From: Chelatococcus sp. HY11
GTDB taxonomy: Bacteria > Pseudomonadota > Alphaproteobacteria > Rhizobiales > Beijerinckiaceae
Length of the DNA: 64,000 nucleotides
Reading direction: 5' to 3'
Assembly: GCF_018398335.1 (NCBI RefSeq)
Contig: NZ_JAHBRX010000005.1
Span: forward strand, 29,898 to 93,897
A program made the translations under genes and the position numbers. This document shows positions 53,440 through 62,769 of this stretch, one piece after another; within the stretch, counting starts at the first letter, position 1; each line of letters begins with the position of its first letter. Below the pieces are notes generated by a model. That model was not told the origin of the DNA and did no database searches. It saw only the letters and a list, made by a program, of their open reading frames with translations.

Positions 53440-53981
53440 CGTCCGATGCGAAGCGGAAGGCGGTGGCTCATGCCTGCACGGTGCATGCAGTGAGCCAGCG
53501 TCGGGCGTGCCTGGCCTTGACGATCGACCGCTCGACGGTGCGCTACATGAGCACCCGGCCGGACGATGCGCTGTTGCGCGAGGCGATGAAGGCCGTGGCG
53601 GCGGAGCGCCGGCGGTTCGGCTACCGCAGGATCCACATCATGCTGGGCCGCCAGGGCATCGTGATGAACCAGAAGAAGCTGCGGCGGCTCTATCGCGAGG
53701 AGAAGCTGCAGGTGCGCCGGCGCGGCGGCCGCAAAAGGGCACTGGGCACGCGCAGGCCCATGCTCGTGCCTGATCGGGCCAATGCGCGCTGGAGCCTCGA
53801 TTTTCTCTCCGACACGATCTCGGACGGTCGCCGCTTCAGGGTGCTCGCCATCGTCGACGACTACACGCGCGAGTGCCTGGCACTCGTCGCCGACACCTCG
53901 CTCTCGGGCCTGCGCGTGGCTCGCGAACTGGATGGTGTCATTCGCCTGCGCGGTCGGCCGGGGACGATCGTGTCCGACAAC

Positions 53982-55632
53982 GTCCTATGTCGGGAAGCAG
54001 CTTTGGGCCTTGGCCAGCAGGTCTCATCGCGTCGGCGATGCGCCGACGTCGGTAATAAGCTGATCCAGATGGTTTCCACCGTCAACGGGATCGCTCCCAG
54101 CCATAGCAAACACAGGATCCAGCGGCACTGACGCGGCCGTGGTCCTCACCGTCCTCAAGACGAGATACGCACCCAGGTGGAAGGCCCGAACATTATCTAC
54201 AGGGTCGCCTTCGGCGCCCTCACGGCACTTGCAGAGAGGGGTCCTTCCACCTGGCATCCGACCGCTCCAGGAACGGCCGGTATTCTGTCCCCGTCTTGAC
54301 GACGGCATGCGCCACCCGCGCCATCTTGGCGGTAAGTGCGGTCATCGCCTTGCGACGGCGATCGGCATCGTCCGCGTGGCCGGCAACATAGCGGCCGAGC
54401 TTGTCGCGGAAGCTGTTATCGCGCTGGCGCGCGGCGACCTGCGCTGCCATCCAGAACGTTCGGCGCAGGCGGGCATTGCCGTACTTCGACAGCTTGGTCC
54501 GGCCGCGGAAGGTGCCGGATTGGCAGGTCGCGAGGTCGAGGCCGCAGAACTTCAGGAACTGCCGGTGATGGCCGAACCTGCGCAGGTCTCCAGCCTCGGC
54601 CAGGATCGTCAGAGCGTTGATCGGTCCGATTCCCGGGATCTGCCGCAGCAGCCGGTAATCATGATGATCGGCCAGCGTGGCCTGTGCGATCTCCTCGATC
54701 CGGTTGCGCTCCCGGATCAGGCCTCGCGCTTGGGCGACGATCATGCGGAACATCGTGATCGCCGCACTCTCCTCCAACACCGGCAACGCGATCGATGAGC
54801 AGGCCGTCTCGTAGATATCGTTGATCAGCCGAGCCTTGGAGACCTTGCGGCCGACCAGAGGCCAAGCCTCGGCCACGAACGCTTCCCGCTCCAATGTGGT
54901 GATGCTGCCGGGCGTCGGGAAACGCTCGATCAGCGCCAGGAACCAATCCGAGCGGCTGTTGCCGGCGAAGCGGGCTATCTCCGGAAAATACAGCGGCAGA
55001 TAATGCGTCAGGATGCGGTGCCAGGTCTGCGTCTTGGCCTTCGAGATCGTCTCGTGCGTCTTCGACAGCTCCTGCAGGTCGTTGATGCCGGCGGCCAGCG
55101 GATCGACATAGGCCTGCGTGGCGCCGATCCGCAACATGTGCAGGATCACCTGGGCATCCTTGGGATCGTTCTTGTCCCAGCCGTTGTGCAGAGCCTCTCG
55201 AGTCCGGGCGAGCGCGACCGAGGAGATTAGCCGCAGCTCGAAGCCTGCCGTCAGCAGTCGGTGGGCGAGCGTGCGATGGTAGTTGCCGGTCGCCTCGAAG
55301 CCGACGAGGATCGGTCGTCCGATCGCAGAAAGCTCAACAGCCAGGCGCTCGTAGTCCTGCTTGGTCGCCATCAAGGTCATCCGCCGGCGTCGACCACCCT
55401 CAGGTCGTTCGATCAGGACCTCCTGACGATGCTTGGACATGTCGATCGCTACCAGCACGGCGCCGGTGGGAGTAGAAAAGCGCTTGGTCATGGTCGGCCT
55501 CTCTCCAAAGTGTTGTCTCGACAACCTCACTTTAGAGACCTGCTGGCCGGTCATGACCGCCGTGACGGCGCGCTGCGCTACGCAAGGCTTCGCGCGCCGT
55601 CAGCCAACGGTCGAGCCTCTTCCCAATGTGCT
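53982..55632 (-). mobile_element. IS110-family element, IS1111-like group (copy 2)
   Basis: This copy matches 7309-8959 base for base where I compared it and in all frames. Here the flanking dinucleotide is AC on both sides (53980-53981 and 55633-55634), as expected for the shared core of IS110 recombination. It has the same orientation relative to its IS3 host as copy 1. The candidate bridge-RNA region lies at 54003-54254. Confidence 0.88.
54220..55491 (-). CDS. IS110-family transposase (copy 2)
   Basis: The 423-residue protein is identical to that at 7547-8818, with the DEDD N-terminus and Tnp_20 C-terminus. Both copies seem intact, so the element should be able to move. Confidence 0.93.
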   Translation of the reverse strand: MTKRFSTPTGAVLVAIDMSKHRQEVLIERPEGGRRRRMTLMATKQDYERLAVELSAIGRPILVGFEATGNYHRTLAHRLLTAGFELRLISSVALARTREALHNGWDKNDPKDAQVILHMLRIGATQAYVDPLAAGINDLQELSKTHETISKAKTQTWHRILTHYLPLYFPEIARFAGNSRSDWFLALIERFPTPGSITTLEREAFVAEAWPLVGRKVSKARLINDIYETACSSIALPVLEESAAITMFRMIVAQARGLIRERNRIEEIAQATLADHHDYRLLRQIPGIGPINALTILAEAGDLRRFGHHRQFLKFCGLDLATCQSGTFRGRTKLSKYGNARLRRTFWMAAQVAARQRDNSFRDKLGRYVAGHADDADRRRKAMTALTAKMARVAHAVVKTGTEYRPFLERSDARWKDPSLQVP

Positions 55633-56169
55633 ACGGCACCGAGTTCACCTCGATGGCGATCCTGCGCTGGTGCCAGGAGACCGGCGTCGAGTGGCACTAC
55701 ATCGCCCCCGGCAAGCCGACGCAGAATGCCTTCGTCGAGAGCTTCAACGGACGCTTCCGGGACGAGTGTCTCAACGACACGCTGTTCTCGACGCTCGTCG
55801 AGGCCCGCAGCGCCATCACCTCATGGAAGGAGGACTACAACCGCCACAGACCCCACTCGGCCCTCGGCAACATCACGCCCGCCGAGTTCGCCCTAAAATC
55901 CACGCTGGAAAAACAGGCTGCATGAGGCCAGAAACGAAACCCAGGACTCTCACTCGGATTGGAGGAGAAAAGGGTCTCAGGTCACCGCGCTTCGGACTCG
56001 ATCTTTGTTGAACTCGCTGAATGAGGTGAAGGGTACGACGCAGCGGCGAAAGACAACGTCTGCTGAAAGGAGGCCTCTGCGGGGCCAAACGGGTACCTCG
56101 CGTCGTTGAGCTGGGAGAGAGCCTCCCCTGTGCTGCCTCCTCAGGAACCCCATCCGTGATATCACTGCC

Positions 56170-57522
56170 TCACCTCCTGCTCCAAGCTCGCCGAGTTGCC
56201 CCGCTCTTGAGCTTTTGCTGCAACGCGGCGCTCACAGTGATGGAGGGGCGAGAATGACCGCCCGCGATCCCCGGGAGTTCTGTTGTCGGGATTGGATGCT
56301 GGAGATACTCCCCTCCCCTGTCCTTTCTCAACTTCGCCGTGAACAGGGCGAGGACCATGGGAGTGGTCGAGAACTCTCCGGTGACCGCGCGCTGGGTGAG
56401 ATTACGAAGATAGCCACCTGGATTGGAGATCTCCCCCGACCGCTCATAAATCGCGGCGAGCACTGTCGCAGCACCCTGGGCGCCGAGCGTTGCACAAGTT
56501 TCCTCCCAGAGTTTGGGACTGATCCCCAGCATCGGACGAACAACACCTGCCAATCCCAGAAGATCTCGCCAGTTCTGAATGGCACGGCCCTGGGCCAGAT
56601 CGATGATAGCTGGGCAGGCTTTGATGACCGTGGAAAGGCTCGGTCCTTGCCGATCCTGAGCGACTGGGGGCGTGGTCTCGCCGGAAGGGGCGTTTTGTTC
56701 ATCCCTTGAGTCATCTTTTTGAAATTCAGAATGAGATTCTGGGTTTGACTCTTTTAAGTGCCCGCCAGAATGGGACTCATTGGCGGCCGGAATCCGGGAT
56801 TGTGTGAAGTTTTCCAAGGATGTGCGAATATCGTCCCAGAGATGGCGCAGATCAGCGCAGATCGCCTCGATGACCTCTCCGCAGGGCTGGCGCGGAAGCT
56901 GGCTGATGATCGCGTGGTAGCGGTGCTGTGCGATCTCCCAGGGGCCTGGTGCGCCTTCCGCGCGGGCAGCGGTGATGGTCTTGACGATATCCCGGCGCAG
57001 GAGCGTCAGCTGTTCCCGGGCGACTTGTCTCGCGCGTTTGTCAGCCTGCACGGCTTCCGCCATGTCTTTGAAGGCATCGGCGCGTGTGACGATGGGTGAG
57101 AGGTCAAAACCGTAGACCTGCTCGATGTCCCCTCCCCTGCCCTTGCGGGCGAAGCGTTTGCCGTTGGGACTGTCGCGGCGGATGATGAGGCCGCATTCCA
57201 CCAGGTTGGCGAGGTGTCGCCGCAGGGTTGTGGCGGGCATGCCATTGGCGCGGGCTGCGAGCTGATCGTTGGAAGGCCAGACAACAAGACCTCCCCGCGC
57301 TGACAGGGTGGTTTCCGGATGGAACGAGAGCAAGGCGTTCAGGATGGTGAGGGCCCTGTCGGTGGCCCCCAGGCGATCGCGCGCTTCGCGGATATGTTGA
57401 AACACCTGCCATTTATGGACAGCGGTGTCTTTCGGGGCGCTGCGTCCGATGGATTGCTGTGCCAGCTGGGCAAGCGACATCGTCCGCCGCCCAAAGGGCG
57501 TCGTTGCAATATGCGTCTGCAT
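56170..57522 (-). CDS. repC: Plasmid replication initiator RepC
   Basis: The 450-residue protein has the RepC N-terminal DNA-binding part (WQVFQHIREARDRLGATDRA, LTILNALLSFHPETTLSARG, WPSNDQLAARANGMPATTLR) and a C-terminal half (WRDLLGLAGVVRPMLGISPK) found in repABC plasmids. It binds the origin, which in this family lies inside repC. It is last in the repABC order and is separated from repB by a candidate antisense RNA. Confidence 0.95.
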   Translation of the reverse strand: MQTHIATTPFGRRTMSLAQLAQQSIGRSAPKDTAVHKWQVFQHIREARDRLGATDRALTILNALLSFHPETTLSARGGLVVWPSNDQLAARANGMPATTLRRHLANLVECGLIIRRDSPNGKRFARKGRGGDIEQVYGFDLSPIVTRADAFKDMAEAVQADKRARQVAREQLTLLRRDIVKTITAARAEGAPGPWEIAQHRYHAIISQLPRQPCGEVIEAICADLRHLWDDIRTSLENFTQSRIPAANESHSGGHLKESNPESHSEFQKDDSRDEQNAPSGETTPPVAQDRQGPSLSTVIKACPAIIDLAQGRAIQNWRDLLGLAGVVRPMLGISPKLWEETCATLGAQGAATVLAAIYERSGEISNPGGYLRNLTQRAVTGEFSTTPMVLALFTAKLRKDRGGEYLQHPIPTTELPGIAGGHSRPSITVSAALQQKLKSGATRRAWSRR

Positions 57523-57580
57523 TCTCTTTCACCTATCGCTAGGCAAAAGAAATCTGCTCGCCGAAATGGCGCCGAACCGC

Positions 57581-57665
57581 TTGACAGGCTTTTGCGAAAG
57601 TGTGATTCTTTGGGTGCTTAGATCAAAGAAAAGGCTTCCGCGCGGCGACGTTCGGGGGCTTTTTT
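57581..57665 (+). ncRNA. Candidate repABC counter-transcribed RNA
   Basis: In repABC plasmids a small antisense RNA between repB and repC limits RepC. Here the + strand has TTGACA at 57581 as a -35, a weak -10 at about 57604, and a terminator: GCTTCCG (57634-57640) pairs with CGGGGGC (57653-57659, two G-U pairs), followed by six T. The transcript would be about 50 nt. No reported RNA data are available. Confidence 0.6.
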
Positions 57666-57673
57666 CTTTTGCG

Positions 57674-58669
57674 CTACTCTCCTTGCTGTCGAACTTTCCA
57701 CTCCTTGAAATCGCGATAAAGCGATTCAAGGTTTGATGAAATGAAATGGCCGAACTCGCTCGCGTGAGCCGACTTCAGTGATAACGTGAATGTTTTTCCT
57801 GTGCTCTGGTAGCTGGCAGAAACGGCCCGATCGTCAGGAGACCACACGCCTACTCCTCCCTCTCGGGCCTTCTTCCGCTTCCGTCTCCCCTGCCCCGCCT
57901 GCTTCAGTTCTCCAAGAAGATGATTGAAGCGGTTTGCTCCCTCCAGCGAACGGAACGCTTCTGCGTTGACCACATCGCACGCGTATTCCGCGACTTTAGG
58001 ATTGGCGACGAGTTTCTTGAGCTCTTCCCATCTGTCCCTGCCAACGGACTTCGCGGCACCGATTGCCTCAATCACCTGAGCCGGTACGGTTTCCACTACC
58101 GACAGCATTCTCGACAGTAATGTGTCATCGATGCTGAGCGCAGACCTAATCGTTTCCTTACTTTGCCCCATACTCAAGAGCTTTGTGGCGAAGAGAGCCT
58201 TCTCAATGAAGGAAAGATTTGCGCGTCGAGAGTTTTCCTGCCCCTGGGCAACGATATGGGCAATGGCTTCGAGGTTTTTCACAACTGCGAGAACTGAAAT
58301 GCCAAGCTCTCTCGCCGCGCGGGCGCGGCGATGCCCGAACACGATCATGAATCGGCCGTCGGCGTCCGGATGAGGGCGAACCAAAATAGGCTGCAATTGC
58401 CCTTCCGATTTAATTCCCTGCTTCAGGCTCGCAAACTCTTCCTCGTCGTCTTCGACGCGATCTACGACGAACGATTCGTCCAATAGAGCCGGATCGAGGC
58501 TGACGACGGTTTCGCCTGCTATCATCTTCTTGGCGTTCTCAGCCATTTCCTCGATCGATAGCATCATCGATCGCGACGCGCCGCGATTTGCGTAGTCAGA
58601 TCGGACCTCTCTGTCCGCCGTAGTTGTCAGATGTGCGGACACGTTGGCCAGTAGGTTTTTACGTGCCAT
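57674..58669 (-). CDS. repB: Plasmid partition protein RepB (ParB family)
   Basis: From the ATG 58669, with GGAGG upstream, the protein has 331 residues. The ParB motif is clear (GRFMIVFGHRRARAARELGI), preceded by LKQGIKSEGQLQPILVRPHP and followed by the helix-turn-helix region (QSKETIRSALSIDDTLLSRM). It binds parS and works with RepA in partition. It follows repA by 78 bp. Confidence 0.95.
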   Translation of the reverse strand: MARKNLLANVSAHLTTTADREVRSDYANRGASRSMMLSIEEMAENAKKMIAGETVVSLDPALLDESFVVDRVEDDEEEFASLKQGIKSEGQLQPILVRPHPDADGRFMIVFGHRRARAARELGISVLAVVKNLEAIAHIVAQGQENSRRANLSFIEKALFATKLLSMGQSKETIRSALSIDDTLLSRMLSVVETVPAQVIEAIGAAKSVGRDRWEELKKLVANPKVAEYACDVVNAEAFRSLEGANRFNHLLGELKQAGQGRRKRKKAREGGVGVWSPDDRAVSASYQSTGKTFTLSLKSAHASEFGHFISSNLESLYRDFKEWKVRQQGE

Positions 58670-58723
58670 TGCGCCCTCCCCGAGCCGGAGACAAGTCATT
58701 GGCAAATTGGACGGTTTTGCCGA

Positions 58724-58739
58724 TCTGCACGGCTGTCAA
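58724..58739. promoter_or_regulatory. parS-like repeat, copy between repA and repB
   Basis: TCTGCACGGCTGTCAA occurs here and again at 60151. One base in, its 16-mer fits the repABC parS consensus GTTNNCNGCNGNNAAC at 7 of 10 fixed positions. The paired placement around repA supports a centromere or operator role for RepA/RepB. Confidence 0.45.
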
Positions 58740-58747
58740 GATAAGCC

Positions 58748-59959
58748 TCATTTACGCCCCCACGCGCCATGAACGAGAGCCGTGATTTCCCCATTAACCG
58801 CGTTCAAAGCCTCAAGGGCGCGATCATAAGTGGTCCGAATGAATTGCGCGCGCTCGACCTCGTAGAGCGACTGGTTTGTAATTCCCGCGTCCGAAATCGC
58901 GGTCGATTTTACCATCGGGTTCTTCAGCATATGTGCAGGGAAGAGAGCTTGCATAAATCCGACCATCTGCGTTTGCGGGCCGTCTGTCGGTTCGTAGCGT
59001 GTGACTAAATAGCGAAACCATTTGAGGCGCACATGCGCGCCGGCTTTGCTTATCGATTGCAGGATCCCCCCGAGCATCAGCAAGAACTGACTCATCGACA
59101 TGACGTCGAGCATCTGTGGGTGAATGGTGATCAGAACAGCGGTTGAAGCCGTGAGGGCGGTTAGAGTGAGATAGCCAAGTTGCGGCGGACAATCGACGAT
59201 GACTACGTCATAGCGATCGTCCACCTCCCGTAACGCGTCTGAAATACGCGTGAAGAAAAGGCGGCCATCCGATGAGGCTTTGTTAGCTGCGGCAAGCGGT
59301 GTGTCGTACTCGTATTCCTGAAGCTCAAGGTTCGCAGGCACGATGTCGAGGCCGGGAAAATTGGTTGCGCGGATAACTTCCGAGATCGACTTTCTTGCCT
59401 TGTCATAACGAAGGGCTTCATAGAGAGATGGATTTTTGTCCAGCTCTGGCTGGAAACCGTGCAGCGCTGATAAAGAGGCTTGAGGGTCGAGATCGATTGC
59501 CAGCACTCGATGGCCCGTCAAAGCCAGATGCTGCGCTAGATGAGCCGCAGTGGTGGTTTTTCCGCTACCCCCTTTGAAGTTCACAACTGAGATTACCTGT
59601 AAGGATTCTCCGGGCCTCCTGTGCGGGACATATTTCTTGTAGTCTGCGCGCCCATGCCGGTCGAGATAATGTCTCAATTCAAGCATCTGCTTGGCTGTGT
59701 AAGTCCGACGTCCAGATGCGGACGTGGTCGGTATCGGTCCCTTCCCTTCGAGGTGAAGCTTTTTCACATTCGACTGAGTGACACCCAAAAAGAATGCAAC
59801 TTCGGCCAACGAGAACTGTCTCAGGGTTTTGGTCGCATCGGGTGGGTAATGCTCGACGCGGAGCATGTTCAGCTTGTCCGAAATCAGTTCTCCTTGCATG
59901 AGAATTGATTCGTGAAAGCTGAACGTTTCAAATTCCTCAGCGGGTGTCGCCATGTTCAT
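58748..59959 (-). CDS. repA: Plasmid partition protein RepA (ParA family ATPase)
   Basis: The 403-residue protein has an N-terminal helix-turn-helix region (FSLAEVAFFLGVTQSNVKKL), the deviant Walker A (KGGSGKTT at residues 129-136) and Walker B-like (YDVVIVDCPPQLGYLT). It is the first gene of the repABC operon. RepA moves the plasmid copies apart with RepB-parS and represses the operon. ATG 59953 is an alternative start. Confidence 0.95.
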   Translation of the reverse strand: MNMATPAEEFETFSFHESILMQGELISDKLNMLRVEHYPPDATKTLRQFSLAEVAFFLGVTQSNVKKLHLEGKGPIPTTSASGRRTYTAKQMLELRHYLDRHGRADYKKYVPHRRPGESLQVISVVNFKGGSGKTTTAAHLAQHLALTGHRVLAIDLDPQASLSALHGFQPELDKNPSLYEALRYDKARKSISEVIRATNFPGLDIVPANLELQEYEYDTPLAAANKASSDGRLFFTRISDALREVDDRYDVVIVDCPPQLGYLTLTALTASTAVLITIHPQMLDVMSMSQFLLMLGGILQSISKAGAHVRLKWFRYLVTRYEPTDGPQTQMVGFMQALFPAHMLKNPMVKSTAISDAGITNQSLYEVERAQFIRTTYDRALEALNAVNGEITALVHGAWGRK

Positions 59960-60150
59960 CGATGCCGGTTCTCAGAATAACGCTTTTCTGAAGGAAAACT
60001 CTCAACAAGCGGGAATTATGCCCGATTCGCTCATCGCGGCAATCGATTTTGTCTTAATGAGAAGTTAACTCACGTCCGTTGGTTTTAGCGATATTCAAAT
60101 GAGACCAAGATTGTTGGTTAAGTGTATGCTTTGCAATATTTTTTCTATCC

Positions 60151-60166
60151 TCTGCACGGCTGTCAA
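60151..60166. promoter_or_regulatory. parS-like repeat and possible repA promoter
   Basis: This is the second TCTGCACGGCTGTCAA. On the minus strand it contains TTGACA, which with an AT-rich block about 17-19 bases downstream could be the repA promoter, about 190 bp before the gene. The overlap would let RepA/RepB repress their own operon (inference). Confidence 0.4.
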
Positions 60167-61423
60167 AGCAGTTCTGAAGCTGGAATTTTCCAGATATCGG
60201 TGGCGTAAACAGAAGTGTTCGCCCAGTAAAGGCTGCGAGGCAGGTGTTTGGCCTCAAGGACTTTCGAAGTGCGATCGAAAATGGGGTCAACGTTTCAATG
60301 GGAGCGGAAGCCTGCACCAGACCGCAGTAACTGGTGCGCAGCTTGGCTTCTCGAACCCGATGGTTCATCCTCGTGCGAAGCGCACGCTTAGCCGGTATAC
60401 GGTGATTGGTCCTGGCAGAGTAAGCGCACGCCACGTCCAATGCCTTCCTGAGGCGGGCAGCCCTCCACGTATATCGTGCCGTGACCGGCCAGCCGACCGG
60501 CTTATAGTGCTGCTGGCGTTCCATGTATTGTCCGCTTCAGCATGCCTGTCGTAGGGCTTATGGCGTCTAATGGTCGGGCAGGGTGCGTGCCGATATTAAA
60601 ACTAACGATGCCGACAAAGCTTCCGCGGGGAGGCCGCAGCCTGAAGGCCCCTCAGTCGATTGTATCGTTTCGCCATCAGCCTGACACCGGCGCAATCTTG
60701 AGTATCGAGACAGGGGAGGGGATCGCATTCACCCGGCAACCTTGGCCGCTCGAAGCAAGATGGATGGTTTGTCGATGACCAATACCAATGCGATTTGTGT
60801 ATTCAGCTCTCTGACGCGCCTAGCGAAGCCCAGTCGTGTCCTCGTTCTGAAACAGACGGCAGTTTTAAGTGATCGGAACGTGTAGACCGCAATGTGGCGT
60901 GCTTCATATGCAGGCCGCGCCGAGGATGCTCATCGATGATGAACGTGCTGGCCTCGAAGCCCAGCTTTGAAGGCATCTGGACAAGGATCGCAGGATTGTG
61001 TCCTGGTATCGATATCGCCCTCATTCAATGCGGCGTTGCCGAATGGAGGCTCACCGAGTCAACGACACTGAAGACCTTAGCGGTGTCCGTGTTATGAGGA
61101 GAGTTGGGGGCCTTTATTTGGTAGCAGTCAGATCTGCGGGAGCTGAAGGGGGGCGAATGGGAGGAGCGGATCGTGTCCCGGACGGGCACTGGATCCCGCT
61201 ACGAATTTTGGAACCGTAGGCGGCGCCCGGAGGCCAAATGACACATGAGCTCGTGTGTTCTGACGGCCGGCCGGCCATAGCCTTAAGCTACCGAGACGCA
61301 TTCAAAGGTCTATCAGCCATTAGACCGACCAATGCCTTGCTCATTGCCGTATTGCTCCGGCTTAAAGTACAGTGACGCAGACTTTTGTGTCTCGCCCTTA
61401 TGGGGCTGTATGAGCCTTCACCG
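60167..61423. other. 1.26-kb stretch without a recognised gene
   Basis: Open frames exist in several phases but read poorly. The + strand around 60230-60330 shows ARQVFGLKDFRSAIENGVNV, ending at a stop, which may be a remnant of a lost gene. I see no terminator or repeat of note. Confidence 0.45.
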
Positions 61424-61620
61424 CTATGTCAAAGCGCGCATCACGGCTAGGATTGTTCTGAGCGTCGGATTTTCCCGTTCACTGAAGGAGCGGTAAAGCT
61501 GCTCTCGAGACAATCCCGTCTTACGGCGATTTCGGACATCACTTTGGCTCACGCGACAACACCAAGTGCTTTGGCGATATAGACCGCATCACCATTTTTC
61601 AAAGGCATCCGCCATAGTGC
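61424..61620 (-). pseudogene. HigA-like addiction-module antitoxin, decayed
   Basis: The minus strand encodes MPLKNGDAVYIAKALGVVA, an in-frame TGA, then AKVMSEIA; after a frameshift it continues RKTGLSREQLYRSFSERENP and TLRTILAVMRALT to a stop at 61424. This is the pattern of the HigA/XRE-type antidote proteins (AYIAKALGVVARAKGM...). The stop and frameshift disable it. No toxin gene remains beside it. Confidence 0.65.
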
Positions 61621-61847
61621 GGGGATTTCGTCGTCACCCACGGTGCGTCTTTGGTCCTGGCAATGAGTACGTTCAGCAGCTCGGGGCCGAGCGGATCAGG
61701 TCGCCGAGATGGACGTTCCCGCCGCACTGTCGAGCAGGGCTTTTAGACCTCACGGCCGAATGTGGGAACGATCGGTCGATAATGTCGCTTGAATCCAGAG
61801 CGTCGGAGTAATACCTTCAACGAAAGTGGTATTACAGGGTTGAGGTT

Positions 61848-62081
61848 ATGACGAGCACGGTGACGTCCAAGGGGCAGGTCACAATCCCGAAAGCGGTCAG
61901 GGATCTGCTTGGAATTGCTCCAGGAAGCAAGGTGGCTTTCCGCAGGGCGGCCGATGGCAGCGTGGTGCTGACGAAAGCGGACACGGACAGGCCTCCCAGC
62001 CGGTTCCAGCGGCTCAGAGGGCACGCGGGCAAGGGACTTGATACGGATGCGATCATGGCGCTCACGCGTGGCGAAGCGTGA
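61848..62081 (+). CDS. vapB: AbrB/VapB-type antitoxin
   Basis: The 77-residue protein has a swapped-hairpin AbrB DNA-binding domain (TSTVTSKGQVTIPKAVRDLL, GIAPGSKVAFRRAADGSVVL) and a C-terminal tail that should block the toxin. Its stop overlaps the GTG start of the vapC gene (GTGA), a common arrangement. Such pairs stabilise plasmids. Confidence 0.93.
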   Translation: MTSTVTSKGQVTIPKAVRDLLGIAPGSKVAFRRAADGSVVLTKADTDRPPSRFQRLRGHAGKGLDTDAIMALTRGEA

Positions 62082-62482
62082 CGCTCGTTGATACCAACAT
62101 CCTGCTCGATCTCGTCACGAACGATCAAGACTGGGCAGATTGGTCGATCGAGCAGCTTGAAACTGCCGCTCTCGCGGGCCCATTGATGATCAACGATGTT
62201 GTGTATGCGGAGCTATCCGTTCGCTACGATCGGATAGAAGGCCTCGATGCCTTCATTGAGGACGCGGGCTTAGAACTGATGCCCATCCCTCGGTCAGCCT
62301 TGTTCTTGGCAGGCAAGGTGTTCACACACTATCGCAAGGCAGGCGGATCGCGCACCGGGGTGTTGCCGGACTTCTTCATTGGAGCCCATGCCGCGGTTCA
62401 AGGTCTACCTTTGCTGACGCGAGACTTGAAGCGCTATCGGACATACTTTCCAACGGTGGAGCTAATTTCGCCAGTGTCGTGA
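62078..62482 (+). CDS. vapC: VapC-type PIN-domain toxin
   Basis: The 134-residue protein starts at a GTG. The PIN acidic residues are visible: Asp5 in LVDTNILLDL, Glu in DVVYAELSVRYDRI, and Asp in VLPDFFIGAHAAVQGLPLLT with a second Asp in TRDLKRY. It should be an RNase that VapB neutralises. The pair sits in the plasmid backbone next to repABC. The 287 bp after it have no recognised gene. Confidence 0.93.
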   Translation: MTLVDTNILLDLVTNDQDWADWSIEQLETAALAGPLMINDVVYAELSVRYDRIEGLDAFIEDAGLELMPIPRSALFLAGKVFTHYRKAGGSRTGVLPDFFIGAHAAVQGLPLLTRDLKRYRTYFPTVELISPVS

Positions 62483-62769
62483 GATGGGGCAGGGGGCAGC
62501 GGCTGAACGCGTGATTGTCCTGAAATCCGCATCCGTGGGACGCAGAGAGGTCCCTGACATCTTGGCCCATGCACGGCCCAAATTGCATTTGGAAGTAGCC
62601 TTTATGGACTCCGAGGGACGAAGCCCGGTCTGCGCCCAAAATGCATTGCATCGCCTTCTGCGTCGGTTTTCGCACCCTAGCATCAACCAGAAGAGAGCAA
62701 CTGCGACATGAGATCCGCCGGCCTCCGAGAGACGGCGTCTCTGAGGCTCGCCATCGGCCGTTCCTCCGC

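Larger units (their letters stand above)
53433..55925 (+). pseudogene. IS3-family transposase OrfB (copy B), split by IS110 insertion
   Basis: The first part (53433-53981) has the HTH_21 region (RRRFGYRRIHIMLGRQGIVM) and the first Asp (ARWSLDFLSDTISDGRRFRV) and runs to I-V-S-D-N. The second part restarts at 55634 with G-T-E-F and goes through the Glu region ([17 protein letters not shown]) to 55925. The break is again in the Asn codon after the second catalytic Asp, exactly as in copy A. The enzyme cannot be made. Confidence 0.9.
53111..55984 (+). mobile_element. IS3-family insertion sequence (copy B, different from copy A), interrupted by IS110
   Basis: The ends are inverted repeats beginning TGACCTGAGACCC at 53111 and, from the other side, at 55984. 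Removing the 1653-bp insertion leaves 1221 bp, the size of IS407-type members. No outer duplication is seen (CAAC left, CCGC right). Its proteins are clearly different from those of the element at 6410. Confidence 0.88.

Noticed and set aside
60054..60524. 156-codon minus-strand frame upstream of repA
   Set aside because: No ribosome site or motif; it covers the parS-like site and the likely repA promoter.
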